Below, piece after piece: positions 34,685-42,542 of a stretch of DNA of 64,000 bases. Every line of letters begins with the position of its first letter. Positions within the stretch are counted from its first letter, which is position 1. A model generated the notes under the pieces. The model worked only from the letters and a program-made list of their open reading frames with translations, searched no databases and was not told the origin of the DNA. This DNA comes from Algoriphagus sediminis (GTDB lineage: Bacteria; Bacteroidota; Bacteroidia; Cytophagales; Cyclobacteriaceae), in NCBI RefSeq assembly GCF_030403435.1, contig NZ_JAUEPH010000003.1:62001-126000 (forward strand), given 5' to 3'. The translations under genes and the position numbers were made by a program.

Positions 34685-35737
34685 TTACGATAGTTTATGC
34701 AATGTTTCAGAAAGAAGCTCCAAATCTTCTGGTAGATGGAAAGCTGAAATAATAATTCGATTAATCCTGGGATCCTTTACGGTAGGATAATGGAACGAAG
34801 AAACGATAAATCCAGCCTCTTCCAAAGCTTCAACCCACTCATCTCTTTCAAACACAAAAACGGGATAATCCTCACTTTTATTTATCCCATTTATATCCTC
34901 GATAAGCGATGAAAAAAGTTTGACATTCTGAACTAGCTTTTTTTGCTGATCAACATAAATGTTCTGGCATTTTAGAAAAGCATAAAGATAGGCCGGAGGA
35001 CAAGGTGAAGCCCCGCCATACATTCTCAGACCATGGATTTTTTTCTGTCGCTCCTCGGAGCAAAGGATAATCCCTGCGGGTAAACTCAGTCCTTTACCTA
35101 AAGAACCTGAAACGATCACCTCCGCAGGAAGGGTTTTCAAAGATTCATAAGTTCCGAAGATCCCCTGCCCAATTAAACCGAAAGCATGACTGTCATCCAC
35201 AATGAGCGTGACAGAGTGCTTTTTCCCTATTGCTTTAAGCCACGAGTAATCGTGGATCATGCTAGTCAAAGGATCAACGGCATTTCCGAGTATCAGAATT
35301 TCCTGAGGGGCCAATCTTTCTGCCTTTTCCAGGCAAAGCTGTTTCCAGCTTTCAAAACTCATTGTAGAATCCGGGATCAATTGATTGGGAAGGATGGCTG
35401 GGTGGGTATCAGGTGCTACCCAGATGTCTTTGGATTTTGAGCAGCTTTGCAAAGCAGCAGATCCGGCGAGATAGCCAGAGCTCATCACGATAGCTTCTTC
35501 TGCTCCGGCGCTTTGAGCAAAGAAATCCTCAAACTCCTGGAAGATGTTAAGCTTTACATTGTTGCCACGGCTCTGGCCATGGTTCAAACCCAAAAGCTCC
35601 ATACCTTCCGTCAGAGCGCTTTTAAAAGGGGGCAGCAATCCCATCCCGAGGTAAGCCGTCCCGCTGAAATAGCGATAGTTTTTTCCCTCGTATCGGATAA
35701 TCCGATCTATTTTTTGATCCAGATGGAATTGCTTCAA
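34685..35737 (-). CDS. PLP-dependent alpha-oxoamine-synthase-like enzyme (BioF/KBL family)
   Basis: This 350-residue protein has the fold-type I pattern of AONS/KBL/SPT enzymes: YLGMGLLPPF, NHGQSRGNN, AIVMSSGYLAGSAAL, VDDSHAFGLIG (His 184 region) and SGSLGKGLSLPAGI with the PLP lysine at 215. It is about 35-40 residues shorter than BioF or KBL, lacking much of the N-terminal arm. Relatives condense an amino acid with an acyl-CoA. No biotin or threonine genes lie around it, and its neighbours are a serine hydrolase and a VOC protein. The substrate is unknown. Confidence 0.82.
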   Translation of the reverse strand: MKQFHLDQKIDRIIRYEGKNYRYFSGTAYLGMGLLPPFKSALTEGMELLGLNHGQSRGNNVKLNIFQEFEDFFAQSAGAEEAIVMSSGYLAGSAALQSCSKSKDIWVAPDTHPAILPNQLIPDSTMSFESWKQLCLEKAERLAPQEILILGNAVDPLTSMIHDYSWLKAIGKKHSVTLIVDDSHAFGLIGQGIFGTYESLKTLPAEVIVSGSLGKGLSLPAGIILCSEERQKKIHGLRMYGGASPCPPAYLYAFLKCQNIYVDQQKKLVQNVKLFSSLIEDINGINKSEDYPVFVFERDEWVEALEEAGFIVSSFHYPTVKDPRINRIIISAFHLPEDLELLSETLHKLS

Positions 35738-35752
35738 AATGAGTATTGAAAT

Positions 35753-36175
35753 TTAATTTGCGAAGATTTGGGATGGGTCCTTAAAGGACTTAAACTCAAG
35801 GGCATTCCCGGAGGGATCCAGGAAAAACATGGTTGCCTGCTCTCCCACTTCTCCTTCAAATCGGATGTATGGCTCGATCACGAATTCGATTCCGTGCTCC
35901 TTTAGCTTATCCGCCAGCTCATGCCATTCTTCCCAAGGCAGAATAGCTCCAAAATGCCGAACAGGAACATTTTTCCCATCGACCGAATTGGTCTTGGCCT
36001 GGGCAAGTTCATCTGGTTTCACATGGGCTGACAGCTGATGACCAAAAAAATCAAAGTCGATCCATTTATCGGTATTCCGGCCGATTTGGCATCCGAGCAG
36101 CCCACCATAAAAGGCTCTGGTTTCCTCAATATCCCGAATGGGAAAAGCAAGGTGAAAAGGTTTAAATTCGCTCAT
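35753..36175 (-). CDS. VOC family protein (glyoxalase/bleomycin-resistance fold)
   Basis: This 140-residue protein has the two beta-alpha-beta-beta-beta halves of the VOC fold: [26 protein letters not shown], then [19 protein letters not shown] and [15 protein letters not shown]. The metal ligands of the superfamily (His 8 region, the RHFG histidine and the C-terminal Glu) are present. These small enzymes range from isomerases to dioxygenases, and the substrate cannot be told. It is divergent from the patatin gene with overlapping promoter regions, and 15 bases upstream of the PLP enzyme gene. Confidence 0.85.
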   Translation of the reverse strand: MSEFKPFHLAFPIRDIEETRAFYGGLLGCQIGRNTDKWIDFDFFGHQLSAHVKPDELAQAKTNSVDGKNVPVRHFGAILPWEEWHELADKLKEHGIEFVIEPYIRFEGEVGEQATMFFLDPSGNALEFKSFKDPSQIFAN

Positions 36176-36180
36176 AGTTC

Positions 36181-36188
36181 TATCTTTG
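36181..36188 (+). promoter_or_regulatory. Putative -7 element of the patatin gene
   Basis: TATCTTTG matches TANNTTTG and is 45 bases before the ATG at 36234. The opposing element for the VOC gene lies only 20 bases further on, so the two promoters overlap. Confidence 0.45.
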
Positions 36189-36207
36189 GAAAGGATTCAG
36201 AGAACTT

Positions 36208-36215
36208 CAAATTTA
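36208..36215 (-). promoter_or_regulatory. Putative -7 element of the VOC gene
   Basis: The minus strand reads TAAATTTG, matching TANNTTTG, 32 bases before the VOC start. It faces the plus-strand element at 36181-36188. Confidence 0.4.
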
Positions 36216-36233
36216 GAATTAAAATCCACAATA

Positions 36234-37130
36234 ATGACAGCAAAAAAGTCGGTATCTCTTGTTTTAGGAAGTGGGGGAGCCAGAGGAATGGCCCATATCG
36301 GCGTGATCGAAGTGCTGGAAGAGAATGGCTACGAGATTCGCGAAATTGCGGGTAGTTCGGTAGGTGCCTTAGTGGGTGGAGTTTATGCCGCAGGTCAACT
36401 CGCGGAATTCAAGGAGTGGATCTGTAATCTGGGTCGGGTAGATGTCTTTGGCTTAATGGATTTTTCTTTTTCCAGCAAAGGTTTCATTAAAGGAGACAAG
36501 GTATTTCATGTGCTCAAAAAAATCGTGAAAGAGCAAAAGATCGAAGATTTAAAGATTCCTTTTTCCTGCAATGCGGTGGATTATCATGAGGGTTTGGATC
36601 GGGTTTTCGATTCAGGCAGTCTTTTTCAAGCCATCCGAGCTTCTGTGAGCATTCCTTCCTTGGTACAACCCGCAGTGATTGACGGAGTGGAATACATTGA
36701 TGGAGGTGTTTTAAACCCTTTGCCCGTGGATCTTTTGAAGAAGAAAAGCCAAAAGGTGCTAGCAGTGAACCTGAATGCTTTGGGCGATAGCTACGTCAAA
36801 CCTCCCAAAAAAGACCATGGAGGAAATCGACTGATCCAAACTCCCGGCTGGCTTAAAGAATATCAGGGCAAAATGAATTCCTACTTTGACCGACATAAGG
36901 AGGTCAGTAAAAGAAAAAGTCTGGGTTCTCTGGACCTGATCAACCGCTCCATGGAACTACTTCATGACCGGGTATCGCAGCTTACCCTGGAAAAGCATGG
37001 AGTGGATGTGGTCGTGGATATCAGTAAGAGACAGGCAAGTACGATGGAGTTTTATAGGGCTGCTGAGATGATAGAAATAGGTAGAATCAAAGCTGAAAAA
37101 GCGATCAAAAAGCTTGAGAATGAACCCTAA
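36234..37130 (+). CDS. Patatin-like phospholipase
   Basis: The protein is 298 residues from the ATG at 36234; an upstream TTG frame would run into the promoter. The oxyanion loop is GSGGARG (12-18). The nucleophile elbow is GSSVG (40-44, Ser 42) and the catalytic aspartate lies in DGG (156-158), a complete Ser-Asp dyad. Patatins of this RssA-like type hydrolyse phospholipids or other acyl esters in the cytoplasm. There is no signal peptide. It overlaps the following methyltransferase by 11 bases, so both come from one mRNA. Confidence 0.9.
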   Translation: MTAKKSVSLVLGSGGARGMAHIGVIEVLEENGYEIREIAGSSVGALVGGVYAAGQLAEFKEWICNLGRVDVFGLMDFSFSSKGFIKGDKVFHVLKKIVKEQKIEDLKIPFSCNAVDYHEGLDRVFDSGSLFQAIRASVSIPSLVQPAVIDGVEYIDGGVLNPLPVDLLKKKSQKVLAVNLNALGDSYVKPPKKDHGGNRLIQTPGWLKEYQGKMNSYFDRHKEVSKRKSLGSLDLINRSMELLHDRVSQLTLEKHGVDVVVDISKRQASTMEFYRAAEMIEIGRIKAEKAIKKLENEP

Positions 37131-37740
37131 AGACCTAAATAAACTTCTGGGCAATATCGATATCTATCTGCTGGACCAGATACTCAAAGAGAGGTTTAGC
37201 AAGGATATGCGTATTCTGGACGCGGGATGTGGGGAAGGAAGAAACGCCATCTATTTTCTGAATGAGGGATATAGAATCTTCGGTATCGATCAGGAGGAAT
37301 TAGGAGTGCAATACCTTAAATACCTTGCGAAAACGATCAATCCAAACTATGAGCTGGATCGGTTTCAAATAGCCAAACTGGAAGAGATTCCTTTTCATGA
37401 TGGGGCCTTTGATGCGATCATTTGCTCTGCCGTCTTTCACTTTGCTCAAAGTGAAAAACACTTCTTTCAAATGCTGAACGAACTCCTGAGAGTGCTGAAA
37501 CTGGGAGGGATTTTTTGGTTTCGCACCTGCACTGGGTTTGGCGGGATTTTAGAACAGGGTCAGCCCATAGGAAAAGGAAGGTTTTTACTCCCGGATGGGT
37601 CTGAGCGTTTTGTCATCACCCGGGAAATCCTTCAGCAAATAGAAGAATTAGGACTCAAATTTTTAGAGGAGCCGAAAACGGTTTTGGTCTTAGACCAGCG
37701 GGAAATGGGGATTTTCCTAATGGAGAAATTAGGTAAATAA
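37120..37740 (+). CDS. Class I SAM-dependent methyltransferase
   Basis: The protein is 206 residues from the ATG at 37120. Motif I is ILDAGCGEGRNAIYF, and an acidic residue after strand 2 (GIDQEE) would hold the SAM ribose. Motif III-like FDAIICSAVFHFA and post-motif LRVLKLGGIFWFRT follow. This is the Methyltransf_11/25 pattern for small molecules or lipids. The target is unknown. The 11-base overlap with the patatin gene suggests a joint role, perhaps on lipids or an ester, but this is context only. Confidence 0.85.
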   Translation: MNPKDLNKLLGNIDIYLLDQILKERFSKDMRILDAGCGEGRNAIYFLNEGYRIFGIDQEELGVQYLKYLAKTINPNYELDRFQIAKLEEIPFHDGAFDAIICSAVFHFAQSEKHFFQMLNELLRVLKLGGIFWFRTCTGFGGILEQGQPIGKGRFLLPDGSERFVITREILQQIEELGLKFLEEPKTVLVLDQREMGIFLMEKLGK

Positions 37741-37755
37741 TGTATTCCATCTCCT

Positions 37756-37763
37756 TACATTTG
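37756..37763 (+). promoter_or_regulatory. Putative -7 element of the TRIC channel gene
   Basis: TACATTTG matches TANNTTTG, 4 bases before the ATG at 37768. The transcript would have almost no leader. Confidence 0.4.
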
Positions 37764-37767
37764 CAGC

Positions 37768-38370
37768 ATGCAACTTCAATACTACCTTGAGCTGGCGGGA
37801 ACCTTGGTTTTCGCGATTTCTGGTGCTCTGGCTATTCGGGAACGGGACCACGACCTATTTGGAGCAGGGTTTACTGGATTTATCACAGCGATAGGTGGAG
37901 GTACACTCAGAGACATTCTTTTGGACAGTTATCCCTTAGTGTGGATAGGTGATATTTACTTTTTATACGCCATCTTTTTCGGTCTTCTTTTAGCATTCCT
38001 ATTACCGAATTACCTTAGTCAGCTGCGAAAGACGTTTTTTCTTTTTGACACTTTGGGAATCGCATTTTTTACGATTTTGGGTGTGGAAAAATCCTTAAGT
38101 CTAGGGGTCAGTCCCGAAATCGCAGCGATTATGGGAATGTTTTCTGCAGTAATGGGTGGAGTGATCCGTGATACCTTAACGAATGAAACACCTGTACTTT
38201 TCCGAAAGGAAATTTACGCCTCTGCCTGTCTGGCAGGAGCTATTTTATATTTGATTTTGAATTATTTTGAAGTGGCTCGAGAGCTAAATATGCTTATTTC
38301 CATTTCGCTGGTGATTGCCCTTCGATTGCTCTCTGTGAAGTACAAATTAAGTCTTCCTAGGTTGGGGTAG
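37768..38370 (+). CDS. Trimeric intracellular cation channel (TRIC/UPF0126) family protein
   Basis: This 200-residue protein has 6-7 membrane helices and the duplicated signature of the family: GFITAIGGGTLRDILL in the first half and GMFSAVMGGVIRDTL in the second, each with the Gly-Gly-x-x-Arg-Asp core. Bacterial members form trimeric cation channels in the inner membrane; E. coli YicG is a homologue. It is a single gene, and a hairpin with a T-run follows it at 38441-38465. Confidence 0.9.
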   Translation: MQLQYYLELAGTLVFAISGALAIRERDHDLFGAGFTGFITAIGGGTLRDILLDSYPLVWIGDIYFLYAIFFGLLLAFLLPNYLSQLRKTFFLFDTLGIAFFTILGVEKSLSLGVSPEIAAIMGMFSAVMGGVIRDTLTNETPVLFRKEIYASACLAGAILYLILNYFEVARELNMLISISLVIALRLLSVKYKLSLPRLG

Positions 38371-38641
38371 ATTTGAATCAATAGTGGATGTTACTCTACT
38401 TTTGAAGGCTTATTTTACTCCCCAAATCGGAGGGATATATTGGATATACCAGATATCCACTTTTTGTGCTTCATTTGATTGGCTACAGCCTCGTGCCTCG
38501 GCTTCTCACCACTCTGCTTTTGGTTTCTTTACTTTTCCCGACTTTTACCCCATTTTTCGCCCAGGCTTCGTATATTCTGTTTTTTAAATCTTTGCAACCG
38601 CAGGGTATTTTCACAGGGATCGTTGGAAGTTATTAGAGATC
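38371..38641. other. Stretch without a recognisable gene between the TRIC gene and a short ORF
   Basis: About 270 bases with no convincing coding frame. It contains the hairpin at 38441-38465 and a pyrimidine-rich run on the plus strand at about 38480-38585 (tracts such as CTTTACTTTTCCCGACTTTTACCCC). The base composition looks unlike the neighbouring genes. I see no terminal repeats or transposase fragment. Confidence 0.5.
38441..38465 (+). terminator. Weak terminator after the TRIC channel gene
   Basis: TGGATAT, loop ACCAG and ATATCCA form a perfect 7-bp AT-rich stem followed by C and TTTTT, 70 bases past the stop. Confidence 0.5.
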
Positions 38642-38737
38642 ATGAAAACTGGTAGCTCAAAATCAATAAGAGAAGGTCCAACCAAACGATTACTGCTTCC
38701 ATCAACAATGATTTCTGCACAATTACCGACCACATGA
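38642..38737 (+). CDS. Possible 31-residue leader peptide or decayed ORF overlapping the alkB start
   Basis: An ATG at 38642 opens 31 codons whose TGA overlaps the alkB ATG (ATGA). The peptide is basic and Ser/Thr-rich (it starts MKTGSSKSIREGPTKR) and matches nothing I know. The ATGA overlap is typical of translational coupling, which is the main reason to list it. It could equally be chance, or the tail of a lost upstream gene. Confidence 0.3.
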   Translation: MKTGSSKSIREGPTKRLLLPSTMISAQLPTT

Positions 38738-39321
38738 AATTAGACCTTAATTGCGAGGTAGAATACATTGGCTCTTTCCTTTCTCAGGAAGAATCTAATG
38801 GTTTGCTCCACGAACTATTAAAAGTCAAAGACCTTACGACCCCTTTTTCTATGGAATTGGCTTCAGGTGAATTGTTTCAGCAAAATTTTGGAAAAATGAT
38901 GTTTGTGGATAGAGAAATCTACGATAAGAAAAAACTCCCATCTTCAATTTGGGGTACGAATCAGGTTTGGTCAGAAAGCATGAGTGTGCTTAAAAGGAGA
39001 ATTGAGGGATATACAGGTCAAAGTTTTGCAACCTGTGTTTGTATTTATTACCCCGATGGAAATGCTGGTGTGGATTACCATTCCGACCAAGTTGCTTTTG
39101 GAGATACGAACATAATTGCATCTATTAGTCTAGGGGAAGAACGACTATTCCAATTGAGAGAAAAGCAAACAGGGAAAGTCTATGACCTTATACTTGGGAA
39201 TGGTAGTCTATTGGTAATGGGTAACGGAACCCAAGATAGGTATGAGCACGCATTACCTATTAATCCGACCTATAAAAGACCAAGAATTAATCTGACTTTC
39301 AGGAAGTTTGGGTTCGATTGA
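38734..39321 (+). CDS. alkB: AlkB-family 2-oxoglutarate/Fe(II) dioxygenase
   Basis: This 195-residue protein has the iron triad H116, D118 (in YHSDQ) and H172 (in YEHALP). The 2-oxoglutarate motif R-x-N-x3-R lies at 184-190 (RINLTFR). PDGNAGVDYHSD is typical of AlkB. The enzyme oxidatively removes methyl groups such as 1-methyladenine and 3-methylcytosine from DNA or RNA. It complements Tag at 12513. Its flanks hold gene debris: a short ORF upstream and a broken ornithine cyclodeaminase end downstream. This suggests the gene came in with, or replaced, other DNA. Confidence 0.9.
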   Translation: MKLDLNCEVEYIGSFLSQEESNGLLHELLKVKDLTTPFSMELASGELFQQNFGKMMFVDREIYDKKKLPSSIWGTNQVWSESMSVLKRRIEGYTGQSFATCVCIYYPDGNAGVDYHSDQVAFGDTNIIASISLGEERLFQLREKQTGKVYDLILGNGSLLVMGNGTQDRYEHALPINPTYKRPRINLTFRKFGFD

Positions 39322-39325
39322 AATC

Positions 39326-39415
39326 CTAACTTAGCCTAAGTATTAGCTGGGCGGCGATCAAATCTTCGATAGCATGACCAACTGATTTAACGAGGTTGAT
39401 TTTAAACTCAAAAAT
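39326..39415 (-). pseudogene. Remnant of an ornithine cyclodeaminase C-terminus
   Basis: A 30-codon stretch between two in-frame stops on the minus strand, with no start codon, reads KSVGHAIEDLIAAQL near its end and then stops. This matches the C-terminal helix of ornithine cyclodeaminase / mu-crystallin proteins (typically FKSVGxAxEDxxAA). The rest of the gene is missing, because alkB occupies the place. It is best read as a deletion scar. The match is short, so some doubt remains. Confidence 0.6.
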
Positions 39416-39455
39416 CTACGAAATATTTAATTTGGATTAATTACCCTTAGATATA

Positions 39456-40172
39456 ATGTCATTGAAAAAAATATTTATACTTAGCTTTCTTGTTTTAGGA
39501 TGGCATTTGGCCAATGCACAGGAAAAGGTCGATTCATTGGATAATAACTATAAGATCGAAAAAGGACGATTCTTCACCTCTCTTACTGCTTCCCTTAGCC
39601 AAAGAAGTGCCGAGAATGAAAATCAAATCCTCCGGCAAGTCAAAAATCAAAATAGATACAGATTCCGTATCGTTGGGGCAGGAGGATACGCCATAAAGGA
39701 CAATTTCATGGTGGGTTTAGCAGGGGGTTATGGCCGATCTAAAGAGGATATTACTTTTCTGAATGAAAATCAACAAGAGGTAACCACTCAGCGATTGGAG
39801 CAAGGATTTTCAATTGTGCCAAATATGAGAAATTATATACCACTTGGCCGTGGACAATTGCAAATTCTAGTCCAAACCGAATTTGGATTAACCTTTGGGG
39901 AGTCTTTGCAGCGTAACTTTTATGAAAGTGAAATTGACAAAATCGAGAGTGAGTTTATAGAAATTAACGTAGGTGTAAGCCCTGGATTAGTCCTTTTCTT
40001 CGATAGACATTGGGCCTTCGAAACCACGGTTGGTATCGCCGGCCTATCTACTCGTATCGAAGAAAGTATCACAAATGACGACCTACAGAACAAGACCAGA
40101 ATAGTCCAAAATAACGTGGATTTACGAATCAATCTTTTAAACCTAAACCTTGGGGTGGCTTACTATTTCTAA
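39456..40172 (+). CDS. Outer-membrane beta-barrel protein with signal peptide
   Basis: This 238-residue protein has a signal peptide to about residue 22 (HLANAQ). Alternating strands follow, such as FRIVGAGGYAIKDNFMVGLAGGYG and LQILVQTEFGLTFGES, ending in NLNLGVAYYF with a C-terminal Phe, as expected for insertion by BAM. It resembles the small OmpA/OprF-like barrel domain family common in Bacteroidota. It lies 47 bases before the PCMD lipoprotein gene, and the two may be co-transcribed. Function unknown. Confidence 0.8.
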   Translation: MSLKKIFILSFLVLGWHLANAQEKVDSLDNNYKIEKGRFFTSLTASLSQRSAENENQILRQVKNQNRYRFRIVGAGGYAIKDNFMVGLAGGYGRSKEDITFLNENQQEVTTQRLEQGFSIVPNMRNYIPLGRGQLQILVQTEFGLTFGESLQRNFYESEIDKIESEFIEINVGVSPGLVLFFDRHWAFETTVGIAGLSTRIEESITNDDLQNKTRIVQNNVDLRINLLNLNLGVAYYF

Positions 40173-40218
40173 GGACACCTGAATTAAACTCGATTAACTT
40201 AAACAACATCATTGTATT

Positions 40219-41277
40219 ATGGAGAAAGTTTTAAGCCAATTATACATGATAGCCCTAATTTTTACTTTTGCCTCGTGCATTAAGGAGGATAAATTTGGAT
40301 TGTCGTCATTCAAGGAAATCAAGACATTTGAATTACCTGGGCAGGCCGGAGTCTCGGACATCGATAAAGAGGCCTTGACGATCGAGATTCCAATGGCGGA
40401 AGGGGCATCTTTAATTGATATTTCACCTTCATTGATTGAACTATCAAACTTTGCCCGGATTGTACCTGGTATAGACGAACCACAGGATTTCAGCGAAAGC
40501 GTAACCTACACTGTTACGGCAGAAGATGGAACTAGCAATGACTGGACAATCATTGCAGTCCCAGCTTTGCCAAATCCACAATTAGCAAATAGTAATTTTG
40601 ATGACTGGTATCGGGTAGGCGATTACCAGCAGCCTGGCATAGATGCAAATAACACAGTCTGGGGTACTGCGAACCGGGCCATAGCCATAGCAGGAGATGC
40701 TAATACCAACCCGGAGGATTTGGGGGGTGGGGACTTTGCTGCGAGGATGACGAGCGTGGCAGCACCCCTTTTAGTGAGAATGGCTGCAGCAACGCTATTC
40801 ACAGGCCGTTTCAAAGATGGCTTCCCGAATCCTTCGGATCCCAGATCAAATATTGATTTTGGCACTCCTTTTATAGGAAGGCCTGAATCATTTCAGGTAG
40901 AATATCAATATTTTCCTGGAGACTCTTACGAAGATGCCAATGGCAATCCCCTTCCGGGTGGAGATCAATGCGATATTTATGTTCTTTTAGAAAAAAGAGA
41001 AGGGGAAGAGGTTGAAAGAATCGCGACTGGATGGTTTAGATCATCTGAGGAAGTGAGCGAATGGACAACCCTTGAAGTAGGCCTAAAGTATGGTGAATTA
41101 AGCTCTTCAGATCCCGAGTTTGAATATGCAAATATTAGGGAAGGTGAATCATGGGCCGACCCCGATGCTACTCCCACACATATCACGGTCGTTTTTTCAT
41201 CGAGTGCTTTAGGGGACTTTTTTACCGGAGCCATAGGAAGCGAACTATGGGTAAATAACTTTGAGCTGATTTATTAG
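40219..41277 (+). CDS. PCMD (putative carbohydrate metabolism) domain lipoprotein
   Basis: This 352-residue protein has a lipobox IFTFASC at about residue 20. Residues 25-115 form an Ig-like domain (ITIEIPMAEGASLIDISPS and YTVTAEDGTSNDWTI), and from about 120 the PCMD domain opens with NSNFDDWYRV. That domain carries YQYFPGDSYEDANGNPLPGGDQCDIYVLL and ends SELWVNNFELIY. Such proteins are common surface lipoproteins of Bacteroidota and may bind carbohydrate; no enzyme activity is established. It follows the small barrel gene and ends at a strong bidirectional terminator. Confidence 0.85.
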   Translation: MEKVLSQLYMIALIFTFASCIKEDKFGLSSFKEIKTFELPGQAGVSDIDKEALTIEIPMAEGASLIDISPSLIELSNFARIVPGIDEPQDFSESVTYTVTAEDGTSNDWTIIAVPALPNPQLANSNFDDWYRVGDYQQPGIDANNTVWGTANRAIAIAGDANTNPEDLGGGDFAARMTSVAAPLLVRMAAATLFTGRFKDGFPNPSDPRSNIDFGTPFIGRPESFQVEYQYFPGDSYEDANGNPLPGGDQCDIYVLLEKREGEEVERIATGWFRSSEEVSEWTTLEVGLKYGELSSSDPEFEYANIREGESWADPDATPTHITVVFSSSALGDFFTGAIGSELWVNNFELIY

Positions 41278-41298
41278 CAATTTTTAAATTTCTAACAA

Positions 41299-41334
41299 AA
41301 AAGCCTATTCCAAGTCGACCTGGAATAGGCTTTT
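41299..41334. terminator. Bidirectional terminator between PCMD and DUF4221 genes
   Basis: AAAAGCCTATTCCA, an 8-base loop and TGGAATAGGCTTTT form a perfect 14-bp stem with A and T runs on the two sides. It separates two convergent genes. Confidence 0.9.
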
Positions 41335-41353
41335 CAAAAGGGCACGGGATATA

Positions 41354-42535
41354 TCAATCCATTCGGACTAGAGAACCTCCAGTTTCCGATCCACCGATTG
41401 GCTTTATTCTGGCAAAAGCCATTTCGTCATCAATATTCACGTAGGTATAAAGCATTCCATTCTTGAAAAACCGAAGCGAAGCCTTTGGGTAATCCTCAAT
41501 TTTCTCTTCGTGAAGCATATTATAATCTGTATCAAAAAGGGTGACCACCTGCTTTTTGATCACAGAATCTGCAATCATCCTATCCTTATCTTCTGCAAAC
41601 CTCCACAGCAAATCTCCCTCAGGATGGTAAATCATTTGTTCAAACTCGACCTGTTCCCGCTTTTGGTCCATTATGGCCATCAAAGCTTCCTGAGAATCTA
41701 CCTCTGATGGAAAATCGCCTGTTTTCTCATTAGTGGTGAGGGTAGCATTAAAAGTCTTATGCACCAAAGTGTCCTTTTCGGGCTGCCAAACCAAAGCCTC
41801 ATTAAATGCCGCATTGGTAATAACAAAGTCCCCATTAAGAAAATTAGTGTGTACGGATTCGCCAGTAGTCATCATCATTTTACCATCTCCACTTCTCATG
41901 GTAATGGAAAACTGATCCAGCCTTTCAAACATATCGCCCGCCTCCATAAGCTCTATGGTTTTTGCTTCCATATCCAGCTTTAAAATTCCTTTTGCCGGCT
42001 CTCCGAAACCTTGCTCATTAAGTCGAGTGAAAAAAAGTTTACCATCAGGAGAAAAGGTGCCATGATATTCAAAGCTTTCGTCTTCGGCAATTTCATAACC
42101 GGTCCATTCTGACTTCTCATATTCGAAGGTGCTGACTAACTCACCTTTTTGGTTGATTTCATGGATTTTGTTGAAATCAAACAGCTTTAGATTTCCATTT
42201 TCCAGAACCTGAAGCCTCCCTATAAATCCACCCCCAACTCCATTTGGGCCTTCTCGCTCAAGCTGAACCGTTTCCCTTAATTTCATCTGATCTAAGTCCA
42301 CGATTTCCAGAAGAAATGTATTAGGGTTGAAATTGAAAAGTGTTTTTGAATCGCTACTCACATCAGCGATTCCCATCCCCCAATTCAGAAAGAAGAAATG
42401 ATCACCGGCATCCACCATCACAGTGTCGATTTCATAGGTTAGCTCATAGTTAAAATCCGCTGTGGTTTCCTCAGAGCTTTCTCCTCCACAGGAGAAAAGC
42501 AAAGCGAAAAGAGGTAAAAAGAGTAGTTTTTTCAT
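41354..42535 (-). CDS. DUF4221 lipoprotein, copy 1 (most downstream)
   Basis: The protein is 393 residues from the ATG at 42535, with lipobox FALLFSC. The open frame extends further upstream only by running over the end of the previous gene. The mature part has repeating strands suggesting a beta-propeller: ADVSSDSKTLFNFNPN, GRLQVLENGNLKLFDFN and FSPDGKLFFTRLN. Sequence and layout resemble the next two genes, and all three contain a D-x-V/I-x-V/I-D-x-G-E/D core near residue 45. The family (DUF4221) has no assigned role. It is 7 bases after copy 2, so it is co-transcribed. Confidence 0.8.
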   Translation of the reverse strand: MKKLLFLPLFALLFSCGGESSEETTADFNYELTYEIDTVMVDAGDHFFFLNWGMGIADVSSDSKTLFNFNPNTFLLEIVDLDQMKLRETVQLEREGPNGVGGGFIGRLQVLENGNLKLFDFNKIHEINQKGELVSTFEYEKSEWTGYEIAEDESFEYHGTFSPDGKLFFTRLNEQGFGEPAKGILKLDMEAKTIELMEAGDMFERLDQFSITMRSGDGKMMMTTGESVHTNFLNGDFVITNAAFNEALVWQPEKDTLVHKTFNATLTTNEKTGDFPSEVDSQEALMAIMDQKREQVEFEQMIYHPEGDLLWRFAEDKDRMIADSVIKKQVVTLFDTDYNMLHEEKIEDYPKASLRFFKNGMLYTYVNIDDEMAFARIKPIGGSETGGSLVRMD

Positions 42536-42542
42536 GATTGGT

